Shown piece after piece: positions 57,370 through 64,000 of a stretch of DNA of 64,000 nucleotides. The stretch comes from Luteipulveratus flavus. Lineage in GTDB: Bacteria > Actinomycetota > Actinomycetes > Actinomycetales > Dermatophilaceae. The notes under the pieces are model-generated. The model saw only the letters and a list, made by a program, of their open reading frames with translations, had not been told where the DNA came from and made no database searches. The DNA lies in the NCBI RefSeq assembly GCF_029439465.1, contig NZ_JAROAV010000038.1, forward strand, positions 32,523 to 96,522, read 5' to 3'. Every line of letters starts with the position of its first letter. Position 1 is the stretch's first letter. A program made the translations under genes and the position numbers.

Positions 57370-58427
57370 CGCTGCTCCCGCGTCCCCAGCCGTACGGCGA
57401 CCGGTTCCGCCGGCGTACAGCAGCCGTCGGCGCATCCGCCGGCCGTGGTGGACCCGCCACTCCCGGCCGACGGTGCGCAGCAGCCTTCGCCGCGCCACGC
57501 CTGGACGCCCTCGCGCACGGCGACCGCCGCGATGACCAGTCCGGCCACCGGGTCTGCCCAGCTCCAGCCGACCGTGGCGTTCAGCACCAGGCCGACGAGC
57601 AGCACGGCCGACAGGTACGTGCACAGCAGCGTCTGCGTGGAGTCCGCGACGACCGCGTTCGAGCCGAGGGCCTTCCCCGTGCGCCGCTGGGCCCAGGAGA
57701 GGAACGGCATGACCGCGAGCGACACGGCCGCAAGGACGATGCCGACCGTCGAGGACTCCGGCTCACCGCCGGTGACGAGCGTGCGGGTGGACTCGACGAG
57801 CACGTACCCGGCGAGGGCGAAGAAGGACAGCGCCATCAGCCGCAGCGCACGGCGCTCCCGGGTCTCTGGGAGGTGGTGGGCGAACTGCCACAGCACGATC
57901 AGGCCGCTGCTCACCTCGACGAGGGAGTCCAGCCCGAACCCGACCAGCGCCACCGAACCGGCGATGCCGCCGGCCACCAGCGCGACGGCCGCCTCGACGA
58001 CGTTGTACGTGACGGACGTCGCGGCCAGGAGCCGAGCGCGCCGACGAAGCCGTACGGTCCGCGCGTCCGGGGTCGCCGACTCGCGGTCCTGGTCGTCGCC
58101 GATCGAGGACTCGCGGTCCAGAACGAGCCGCGCCTGCGCGTACAGGCCGTCGACGACGTCGGCGTGCTGGGCCGGCACGGCGACCTCGAGGTCGTAACGG
58201 TCGGCGAGCGACGATCCGGCGAACGAGAAGAAGGAGCAGCACTGCTGCTCACGCGCGACCAGGTCGTCCACCTCATCGCGCGCGGCAGCGTCGAAGGACA
58301 GGACCATCCGTAGCCGGTCGTCCCGGCGGGCGCCGCGGAGCGCCGGTTCGAGCAGAGCACCGAGCTCCGCGGTACGCAGCGGCCGCTCCGCCGTGGGCAG
58401 CGTGCACACGTCGGGGACCCGGCTCAT
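57366..58427 (-). CDS. CDF-type transporter with Cys-bearing N-terminal domain and Cys-rich tail
   Basis: 353 aa (ATG 58427; GTG 58430 is an alternative). An extra N-terminal domain (about 1-115) has VCTLPTAERPLR and REQQCCSFFSF. The CDF membrane domain (about 128-320) follows with ALVGFGLDSLVEVSSGLIVLW and VVADSTQTLLCTYLSAVLLVG. The end is Cys-rich: a GCC, a GGC and a second GCC, which could bind soft metals. It overlaps both neighbours by 1-4 nt, so ArsR, this protein and the next CDF are made together. Confidence 0.85.
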   Translation of the reverse strand: MSRVPDVCTLPTAERPLRTAELGALLEPALRGARRDDRLRMVLSFDAAARDEVDDLVAREQQCCSFFSFAGSSLADRYDLEVAVPAQHADVVDGLYAQARLVLDRESSIGDDQDRESATPDARTVRLRRRARLLAATSVTYNVVEAAVALVAGGIAGSVALVGFGLDSLVEVSSGLIVLWQFAHHLPETRERRALRLMALSFFALAGYVLVESTRTLVTGGEPESSTVGIVLAAVSLAVMPFLSWAQRRTGKALGSNAVVADSTQTLLCTYLSAVLLVGLVLNATVGWSWADPVAGLVIAAVAVREGVQAWRGEGCCAPSAGSGGSTTAGGCADGCCTPAEPVAVRLGTREQR

Positions 58428-58804
58428 CACACACCGGCCCGGGGTGCGGTCGGGCAGAGGACGACGGCGTCCCTGGTCGCGGCCAGCAGGCCTTCGGCGG
58501 CGGCGAGGATCGCCAGCACCTGGTCGGCGTGCGCGACGGAGAAGACGGACGCCCGGCCGACCGGGCGCGAGGTGACCAGGCCGCAGTCGCGAAGGCAGGC
58601 CAGGTGCTTGGAGACGGTCGACTGCGCGAGTCCGAGGTGCTCGGTGAGCTCGACGACCTTGTGCTCCCCGAGCAGCAGATGCCGCAGGATCGCCACCCGC
58701 GAGGTGTCTCCCAGCGCCCGGAAGAGTGAGGCCGCCGACGCCGCTGCGGCAGGCTCGTCCAGCCCGTCCGCATGCTGCGCACCGATCACCTGATTCATCG
58801 CCAT
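58427..58804 (-). CDS. CmtR-like ArsR-family metal sensor
   Basis: 125 aa from ATG 58804. Winged helix with FRALGDTSRVAILRHLLLGE and SKHLACLRDCGLVTSR. C70 and C74 in the recognition-helix ACLRDC, plus C117 near the end, match the pattern of M. tuberculosis CmtR (Cys57, Cys61, Cys102), a Cd(II)/Pb(II) sensor. It should repress until metal binds. TATCAT lies 6 nt upstream of ATG 58804, so the transcript probably begins at the start codon; ATG 58798 is also possible. A 20-bp palindrome overlaps the start. Confidence 0.87.
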   Translation of the reverse strand: MAMNQVIGAQHADGLDEPAAAASAASLFRALGDTSRVAILRHLLLGEHKVVELTEHLGLAQSTVSKHLACLRDCGLVTSRPVGRASVFSVAHADQVLAILAAAEGLLAATRDAVVLCPTAPRAGV

Positions 58805-58814
58805 AAGGCGATGA
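58795..58814. promoter_or_regulatory. Perfect 20-bp palindrome over the start of the ArsR gene
   Basis: TCATCGCCATAAGGCGATGA: 8-bp arms, 4-nt centre. It covers the transcription start and both candidate ATGs and touches the -10 hexamer (TATCAT, 58811-58816, minus strand). Likely the sensor's own operator. Confidence 0.75.
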
Positions 58815-58845
58815 TAACGCCCGCTGGCGAGACTCGACGGGCGGT

Positions 58846-60477
58846 CTACTCGGGGGCGGGAACGGTGACCGTGGCCCGGTCGATGATCGGCGCGAGGTCG
58901 AGCCCGCTGGGCAGCGTGCCGAACGCCCCGCCCCAGTCGCGGGAGAGTCGCGAGGCGCAAAAGGCGTCCGACACCGCGCTCGGGGCGTAGCGGACCAGCA
59001 GCGACCCTTGCAGGATGAGCGCCATCAGCTCGACCACCCGGCGGGCGCGCAGCTCGATGTCGTCGAACGCGGTGAGCTCCTTCTTCAGCCGAGCGACCGC
59101 GTCGTCCAGCCGGGTCTCGCCGGCCGCCTGCTGCACCTCCTCGAAGTACGCGTCCAGCGTGTGCGGCTCCTTGGCGATGGCGCGCAGCGCGTCGAGAGCG
59201 GCGACGTTGCCCGACCCCTCCCAGATGGACAGCAAGGGCAGCTCGCGGTAGATGCGCGGCATGCCCGACTCCTCGACGTACCCGTTGCCGCCCAGGCACT
59301 CCAGCGCCTCACCCGCGAGGACCGGGCCACGCTTGCAGACGTAGTACTTCGTCACGGCGAGCGCGATGCGCCGGAGCGCCGCTTCCTGCGAATCACCCTG
59401 CACGGCATGGTCGTTCGCGCCCGCGAGCCGCAGCATCGTGGTGGTGGCGGCCTCCGACTCGACGGCCATGTCGGCCAGCACGTTGCGCATCAGGGGCTGG
59501 TCGATCAGCAGCTTCCCGAATGCGTGCCGGTGTCGCGCGTGGTGCACTGCCTCGACCAGCGCGGTGCGCATCCCCATCGAGGTGCCGATGACGCAGTCGA
59601 GCCGCGTCATGTTGACCATCTCGACGATCGTGCGGACGCCGCGGCCCTCCTCACCCACCAGCCAGCCGGACGCGCCGTCGTACTCGACCTCGGACGAGGC
59701 GTTGGAGTGGTTGCCCAGCTTGTCCTTCAGCCGCATCAGTCGCATCGTGTTGCGCTCGCCGCCCGGCAGCACGCGCGGGACGAGGAAGCAGGACAGCCCG
59801 CCCGGTGCCTGGGCCAGCGTGAGAAACAGGTCGGACATCGGCGCGGACGTGAACCACTTGTGGCCGACCAGCTCGTACGTGCCGTCCGAGCGGGGCGTTG
59901 CGGTCGTGGTGTTGGCGCGGACGTCGGAACCGCCCTGCTTCTCGGTCATCGACATGCCGGCGATGAGGCCACGCTTCGTCGCGGGGTCGCGCAAGCCGAA
60001 GTCATACGTCCGGCTGGTCAGCAGCGGCTCGAACGTCGCTGCGAGAGAAGCGTTCTGACGCAGAGCGGGGACGACTGCGTAGGTCATGGAGATCGGGCAG
60101 CCGTGGCCGGCGTCGACCGACCAGGCCATGAACTTCGCCGCGCGTGCCACGTGCGCACCGGGCCGGTCGTCGGCCCACGGCGCCGCGTGCAGGCCGTGGG
60201 AGACGGCCGTCTCCATCAGGGAGTGGTACGCGGGGACGTACTCCACCTCGTCGACGCGATGCCCGTAGCGGTCGTGGGTCCGCAGCGTCGGAGGGTGGCG
60301 CTCGGCCAGCCGCGCCCAGTCCTGGGCCTCGGCCGTCCCGGCGAGCCGACCGACCTCGCGCACCTCGTCCTCGGCCCAGCCGGCGCCCTCACGGTGCAGC
60401 CCCTCGATGAGCGCCGGGTCGTCGGTGGTGCTGTGACCCACCAGCGGCGGCACCTGGTTGAGGACCTCGTGCGTCAT
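58846..60477 (-). CDS. AidB-like acyl-CoA dehydrogenase
   Basis: 543 aa from ATG 60477, close to E. coli AidB (541 aa). The front (LNQVPPLVGHSTTDDPALIE and HPPTLRTHDRYGHRVDEVEY) is AidB-specific. The FAD core has MSMTEKQGGSDVRANTT, the acyl-CoA-dehydrogenase-like LECLGGNGYVEESGMPRIYRE and SIWEGSGNVAALD. AidB is a flavoprotein induced by DNA alkylation that binds DNA; isovaleryl-CoA dehydrogenase activity is weak. Role here is inferred from the family. Divergent from the lipase, with repeat copy E in between. Confidence 0.88.
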   Translation of the reverse strand: MTHEVLNQVPPLVGHSTTDDPALIEGLHREGAGWAEDEVREVGRLAGTAEAQDWARLAERHPPTLRTHDRYGHRVDEVEYVPAYHSLMETAVSHGLHAAPWADDRPGAHVARAAKFMAWSVDAGHGCPISMTYAVVPALRQNASLAATFEPLLTSRTYDFGLRDPATKRGLIAGMSMTEKQGGSDVRANTTTATPRSDGTYELVGHKWFTSAPMSDLFLTLAQAPGGLSCFLVPRVLPGGERNTMRLMRLKDKLGNHSNASSEVEYDGASGWLVGEEGRGVRTIVEMVNMTRLDCVIGTSMGMRTALVEAVHHARHRHAFGKLLIDQPLMRNVLADMAVESEAATTTMLRLAGANDHAVQGDSQEAALRRIALAVTKYYVCKRGPVLAGEALECLGGNGYVEESGMPRIYRELPLLSIWEGSGNVAALDALRAIAKEPHTLDAYFEEVQQAAGETRLDDAVARLKKELTAFDDIELRARRVVELMALILQGSLLVRYAPSAVSDAFCASRLSRDWGGAFGTLPSGLDLAPIIDRATVTVPAPE

Positions 60478-60521
60478 GCCGCCACCGTACGACCGCGCCG
60501 TCCGCCCGGACCCCCTCGCTT

Positions 60522-60577
60522 CGGCAAAAGCTGGCCGCGAGCACAGCCATGCATGTGCAGACCACCACCTTTTGCCG
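60522..60577. repeat. 56-nt palindromic repeat, copy E
   Basis: Ends CGGCAAAAGCTGG and CCTTTTGCCG. It lies between two diverging genes, so this copy cannot serve as a terminator for either. Confidence 0.87.
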
Positions 60578-60609
60578 AGGGGGAGCGGATATTCGATGGG
60601 CGGTTTTCG

Positions 60610-60625
60610 TGTGACGTGGGTCACT
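60610..60625. promoter_or_regulatory. CRP/GlxR-like site before the secreted lipase gene
   Basis: TGTGACGTGGGTCACT: 9 of 10 consensus positions. It lies 62 nt before the ATG. Confidence 0.6.
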
Positions 60626-60637
60626 TTTTCGCTAAGT

Positions 60638-60649
60638 TACGCATGCGTA
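60638..60649. promoter_or_regulatory. 12-bp palindrome in the lipase promoter
   Basis: TACGCATGCGTA, perfect, 13 nt downstream of the CRP-like site. Could be a second operator; the binder is unknown. Confidence 0.35.
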
Positions 60650-60686
60650 GCCTCGCAGGAGCCTCCCCCTCTCCCTTGGAGCATCC

Positions 60687-61544
60687 ATGTCCTCTCACCG
60701 CATCACCCGCAGCGTTCTCGCCCTGGCCGCCGCCGGCCTCATGGCCGCCGCGGCCGCCGGCCCCGCGCAGGCGGCCGACCCCGTGAAGTACGTCAACCTC
60801 GGCGACAGCTACAGCGCCGGGTCCGGCGTCCTGCCGCTCACCTCGTACAACCCCGTGTGCCTGCAGTCGGCGCGCAACTGGGCGCACGACATCGCGAGCG
60901 CGAAGGGCTACCAGCTCACCGACGTCAGCTGCGGCGCCGCGCAGACCAAGGACCTGCGCGGCAGCCAGTACCTCGGCGTCGCACCGCAGCTCGACGCCGT
61001 GAGCGCCGACACCGACGTCGTCACGATCACGATGGGCGGGAACGACAACAACACCTTCATCGGCGCGATCACCGCGTGCGGCACCGCTGCCGTCGCCACC
61101 GCGGGCTTCGGCAGCCCGTGCAAGACGCTGTACGGCGACACGTTCACCAACGCGATCAACAACGAGACCTACCCGGCACTGGTCCAGGGGCTGCGCGACA
61201 TCAAGGCCAAGGCGCCGAACGCCAAGGTCATGATCTCCGGCTACCCGTGGATCACGCCGGCGACCGGGAGCTGCTACCCGCAGCTGCCGATCGCTCGCGG
61301 TGACGTCGCGTACCTGCACGACCTGCAGACGGTCCTGAACAGCGCTGTCAGCCGGGCCGCCGCGGACACCGGTGCGACGTACGTCGACCTGTCGAAGGTG
61401 TCGGCCGGCCACGACGCGTGCCAGGCGCCCGACGTGCGCTGGGTCGAGCCGGCCATCTTCACCACCCAGCTCGTCCCGGTCCACCCCAACGCGCTGGGTG
61501 AGCAGGGCATGGCCGACGCCGCGGTGAAGCAGGGCCGCCTGTAG
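60687..61544 (+). CDS. Secreted SGNH-family lipase/esterase
   Basis: 285 aa. Signal peptide (about 1-30, ending AQAAD). Block I YVNLGDSYSAGSGV with nucleophile Ser, then TITMGGNDNNTF, and the Asp/His end in VPVHPNALGEQGMADA. Six Cys at positions fitting three disulfides, as in the Streptomyces SCO1725/rigidoporus-type extracellular esterases. Likely cleaves lipids or esters outside the cell. A CRP-like site and a palindrome lie in its promoter; a 13-bp terminator follows. Confidence 0.9.
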   Translation: MSSHRITRSVLALAAAGLMAAAAAGPAQAADPVKYVNLGDSYSAGSGVLPLTSYNPVCLQSARNWAHDIASAKGYQLTDVSCGAAQTKDLRGSQYLGVAPQLDAVSADTDVVTITMGGNDNNTFIGAITACGTAAVATAGFGSPCKTLYGDTFTNAINNETYPALVQGLRDIKAKAPNAKVMISGYPWITPATGSCYPQLPIARGDVAYLHDLQTVLNSAVSRAAADTGATYVDLSKVSAGHDACQAPDVRWVEPAIFTTQLVPVHPNALGEQGMADAAVKQGRL

Positions 61545-61560
61545 CTCCCGCACCTCGCGA

Positions 61561-61590
61561 CGCCCGGTCGGCCCGTCGGCCGGCCGGGCG
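61561..61590. terminator. Bidirectional terminator
   Basis: CGCCCGGTCGGCC pairs with GGCCGGCCGGGCG (one G-U) around a 4-nt loop, between the converging lipase and amidohydrolase genes. Confidence 0.82.
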
Positions 61591-61632
61591 TTCGGGGTCC
61601 GACCTCGACGCGGGCGCTCACCAGGCGCGGAC

Positions 61633-62901
61633 CTACGAGGCGGGCGGGGGGCCGAGGTAGGCGAGGGCGGCGACGACCATCGCCTGGGTGCCGCGGTCCA
61701 GGGTGGGGCGGACGACCGGCGCGAACGTCGGCGAGTGGTTCACCGGGATCTTCTGGGCGACCTTCCCCTCCTTCTCCGCCGCGGCGTACGTGTCCGGGTC
61801 AATGCCGCCGATTCCCCAGTAGGAGTAAGGGATTCCGAGCTCGTTCGGGATGTCGCTGAAGTCCTCGCTCGCGCTCTGCAGCGGCAGCTCGCTCCACTCG
61901 TCGCCGAAGAAGTCCTGGAACGCTGCCGTGACCCTCCCGGTGACCTCCGGGTCGTTCGTTGTCGCCGGGAACCGGTCGTACAGCTCGAAGTCCGGCGGCT
62001 CGGGCGCACCGGACGCCTCGGACTCGGCGGTCGCGATCCGGCGGATGGCGTCGAGGACGGCCCGCCGGGTGTCCTCGTGGTACGTCCGGGTGTTCAGCTC
62101 GAGGACGGCCTCGTCGCCGATGACGTTGCTCTTCGAGCCCGCCCGGATGCTGCCGACTGTGAGCACCGCCGGCTCGGTCGGTGCGACCTCGCGGGAGACG
62201 ACCGTCTGCAGCCGGACCACGATCATCGACGCCATCACGACCGGGTCGACCGCGGCCTGCGGCGCCGAGCCGTGCGCGCCGCGGCCGTGCAGGGTGATGC
62301 GCATGCTGTCGGCGGCGGACAGCACCGGACCCGGACGTGTCGCGACCGTCCCCGCCGGGAGCGGCAGCACGTGCTGAGCGAGAGCGACGTCGACCGACCC
62401 GACGATCGTCGCGAGTCCGTCGTCCAGCATGCCGCGCGCCCCGTCGGCGACCTCCTCTGCAGGCTGGAACAGCGCGACGAGCGTGCCGTGCCAGTGGTCC
62501 CGACCGGCCGCGAGCAGGGCGGCTGCGCCGGTGAGCGCGGTGACGTGCACGTCGTGCCCGCACGCGTGCATGACCGGGACGTCGGTGTCGCCGTCCTTCG
62601 CGACGGCGGTGCTGGCGTACGGCAGTGCGGTCGCCTCCTTGACCGGCAGCGCATCCATGTCCGCGCGGAGCAGGACGGTCGGGCCGTCGCCGTTGCGCAG
62701 GACGCCGACGACGCCGGTCCCGCCCACGCCGGTGGTGACGGCGAAGCCGGTTTTCTCGAGCCGGTCGGCGACCGCCGCCGCGGTCCGCCTCTCCTGATGT
62801 GACAGCTCGGGGTGCTCGTGCAGGTCGCGGTAGAAGGACTCCAGCTCGTCCCGCAGGTCGTCCAGGCGATCCAGAACCTGCTGCGCCGGGGTGCTCGTCA
62901 T
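61633..62901 (-). CDS. M20-family amidohydrolase
   Basis: 422 aa, M20D type. DLHEHPELSHQERRTA at the front, LLRADMDALPVKEATALPY, MHACGHDVHVTALTGAA (metal Cys/His) and LFQPAEEVADGARGML (metal and catalytic Glu), and a dimerisation domain with RGRGAHGSAPQ-type HGRGAHGSAPQAAVDPV. It would cleave N-acyl amino acids or similar amides in the cytoplasm. The ATG has AAGGAG, which lies inside the end of the TRIC-type gene; only 3 nt separate the two, so they form an operon. Confidence 0.92.
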   Translation of the reverse strand: MTSTPAQQVLDRLDDLRDELESFYRDLHEHPELSHQERRTAAAVADRLEKTGFAVTTGVGGTGVVGVLRNGDGPTVLLRADMDALPVKEATALPYASTAVAKDGDTDVPVMHACGHDVHVTALTGAAALLAAGRDHWHGTLVALFQPAEEVADGARGMLDDGLATIVGSVDVALAQHVLPLPAGTVATRPGPVLSAADSMRITLHGRGAHGSAPQAAVDPVVMASMIVVRLQTVVSREVAPTEPAVLTVGSIRAGSKSNVIGDEAVLELNTRTYHEDTRRAVLDAIRRIATAESEASGAPEPPDFELYDRFPATTNDPEVTGRVTAAFQDFFGDEWSELPLQSASEDFSDIPNELGIPYSYWGIGGIDPDTYAAAEKEGKVAQKIPVNHSPTFAPVVRPTLDRGTQAMVVAALAYLGPPPAS

Positions 62902-62904
62902 CCC

Positions 62905-63732
62905 TCACTCCTTCTGCTGGTCGTGCTCCGGGTCGTGCTGGTTCGGCGGGTGCTGGTCCGGTGCGTGCTGGTCCGGATCCCTCGGGGGCTCGGCCTCGCG
63001 CGGCGGGCGCCGTCCCGACCTGGGCAGGGTCCGCTCCTTCACCGCGCCGGCGATGCGCTGCCGCCGCTCACGATCGAGGCCGGCGCGCGCGACCAGCCCC
63101 GCCGGCGACCACGCGTCGGCGTCGGGCAGGAACCAGCCCCGCCAGCGAGCGAGGAGGCACAGCCCTGCTCCGACGAGCGTCGAGGCCACCAGCCCGAGGC
63201 TGGGCCTGCTCAGCTCGGTGCACAGGACGAGAACGGCGCTGGCGAGGATGGCGCAGGTCGCGTACAGCGTGTTGCCGCCGAGCACGCTCGGCACGCGGCG
63301 TACGACGACGTCCCGGATGGCGCCGCCGCCGACCGCGGTGACCGTCCCGAGCAGGATCGCGGGGAGCCAGCCCACGCCGACCGCCAGGCTCTTCTGCGCA
63401 CCGACCGCCGCCCAGGTGCCGAGCGCCAGGGCGTCGACGACCGGCCAGACCCGCTCCCACGTCCGGCCCTGGACGTTCGCGAGGTAGCTGATGGTCGCGC
63501 CGGCGAGAGCAGCGAGCAGGTACGCGTAGTCGGTCAGCGCGACCGGTCGGCCGGCCTGCAGGAGCACGTCCCGCAGGATTCCGCCGCCGAGGCCGGACAG
63601 GACGGCGAGGGTCACGAAACCGATCGGGTCGAGCCGCTCCTGCCGCGCGATGAGTCCGCCCAGGATGGCGTTGGCGAGGACGCCCGTCAGATCGAGCAGC
63701 CGGTTGAGCTCGGACAGATGAGCGTGCTCCAC
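62905..63732 (-). CDS. TRIC-type cation channel family protein (UPF0126) with His/Gln tail
   Basis: 275 aa from GTG 63732 with AAGGAG upstream. Two repeats of three membrane segments: VLSGLGGGILRDVLL in the first and TVTAVGGGAIRDVVVRRVP in the second are the family's glycine-rich channel motifs. A seventh segment and a soluble tail follow. The last 40 residues are Arg/Pro-rich and then repeat DQHAPDQHPPNQHDPEHDQQ. Bacterial TRIC proteins conduct K+. The tail is not part of the channel and is unexplained. Confidence 0.88.
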   Translation of the reverse strand: MEHAHLSELNRLLDLTGVLANAILGGLIARQERLDPIGFVTLAVLSGLGGGILRDVLLQAGRPVALTDYAYLLAALAGATISYLANVQGRTWERVWPVVDALALGTWAAVGAQKSLAVGVGWLPAILLGTVTAVGGGAIRDVVVRRVPSVLGGNTLYATCAILASAVLVLCTELSRPSLGLVASTLVGAGLCLLARWRGWFLPDADAWSPAGLVARAGLDRERRQRIAGAVKERTLPRSGRRPPREAEPPRDPDQHAPDQHPPNQHDPEHDQQKE

Positions 63733-63766
63733 CGGCCACTACTCCTTCGCAGACGTCACCACCAGG

Positions 63767-64000
63767 TCAGCGACCATCCTCCCCCGAGCGGTGACCCTCC
63801 CTCGGCCGGTCACCGCCCAGGGTGTCCGAGCCATGATCGGCCGGGCCCATCACCTTGCTGAGGGCGTCCGGGGACGGCTGGACCGAGACGGCCGCGGCGG
63901 TGGGGTGGTTGACGTCGAACGCGGGCCGCTCCGAGCGGATCCGCGGGATGGAGTCGAAGTTGTGCCGCGGCGGCGGGCACGAGGTCGCCCACTCCAGCGA
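63767..64000 (-). CDS. ctaD: Cytochrome c oxidase subunit I, C-terminal end (partial)
   Basis: The frame enters from the right edge and runs 77 residues to TGA 63767. It begins with [20 protein letters not shown] and RSERPAFD, the near-invariant C-terminal motif of actinobacterial CtaD, followed by a polar tail rich in Gly, Asp and Arg. Most of the gene, including the heme and copper ligands, lies beyond the window. Part of the aa3-type terminal oxidase of the respiratory chain. Confidence 0.93.
   Translation of the reverse strand, partial: SLEWATSCPPPRHNFDSIPRIRSERPAFDVNHPTAAAVSVQPSPDALSKVMGPADHGSDTLGGDRPREGHRSGEDGR

Overview
The window is high-G+C DNA (about 70% by eye) with dense, mostly single-gene transcription units, frequent GTG starts, a few TTG starts, and gene families typical of Actinomycetota. 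These include an HspR-controlled dnaK operon, a DUF222/HNH protein, an F420-type (Ddn-like) reductase, an Rpf-like cell-wall lytic protein, an LprG-P55-type lipoprotein/exporter pair, a Ser/Thr kinase with an outside domain, and an actinobacterial-type CtaD end. Nothing seen fixes the genus. A free-living Micrococcales- or Propionibacteriales-like actinobacterium fits. No rRNA, tRNA, CRISPR array, prophage or transposase was recognised.

Layout. 0-4.2 kb: a MacS-type two-component system, an Rpf/LysM secreted protein behind a perfect CRP/GlxR-type site and a long leader, and a LemA protein. 4.2-10.8 kb: siroheme genes (cysG/cobA-like plus chelatase), pyrE, a short-chain dehydrogenase, a lipoprotein, a membrane protein fused to a degenerate dihydroorotate-dehydrogenase-like domain, and exonuclease III. 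10.8-15.8 kb: acyl-CoA synthetase, a VapBC module with a palindromic operator, a secreted propeller-like protein and a Ser/Thr kinase. 15.8-23.4 kb: pntA-pntB transhydrogenase, a Baeyer-Villiger-type monooxygenase and an lprG-like/MFS operon. 23.6-33.1 kb: YdeI-like, hydrolase, AbiEi-like, clpB behind a HAIR box, HIT, an SRPBCC protein and a large subtilase. 33.2-39.1 kb: a Ddn-like reductase, a small membrane protein behind two CopY/BlaI-type boxes, a macro-domain protein, a TetR regulator, a secreted dipeptidase-like/discoidin protein and a GDSL hydrolase. 39.3-45.5 kb: dnaK-grpE-dnaJ-hspR, a NUDIX protein and a stand-alone mraY. 45.5-56.4 kb: small enzymes, exporters, MOSC, DUF222/HNH and a frameshifted methyltransferase. 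56.4-64 kb: a CmtR-like metal sensor with two tandem CDF exporters, an AidB-like flavoprotein, a secreted lipase, an M20 amidohydrolase with a TRIC-type channel, and the end of ctaD.

Systems. Heat shock: HspR lies in the dnaK operon; HAIR-type operators precede clpB (near perfect) and dnaK (degenerate). Metal stress: sensor and two exporters are translationally coupled, with an operator over the sensor's start. Cell surface: three secreted-protein genes carry CRP/GlxR-like sites.

The most unusual signals are non-coding. There is a family of five 56-nt near-palindromes, always intergenic and always exactly the same length. A second family is built on a GAGAGGCYCAC unit, two copies of which bracket an AbiEi-like gene. 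At least eleven genes carry a TANNNT hexamer 6-9 nt before the start codon, mostly with no clear Shine-Dalgarno sequence, which suggests leaderless transcripts.
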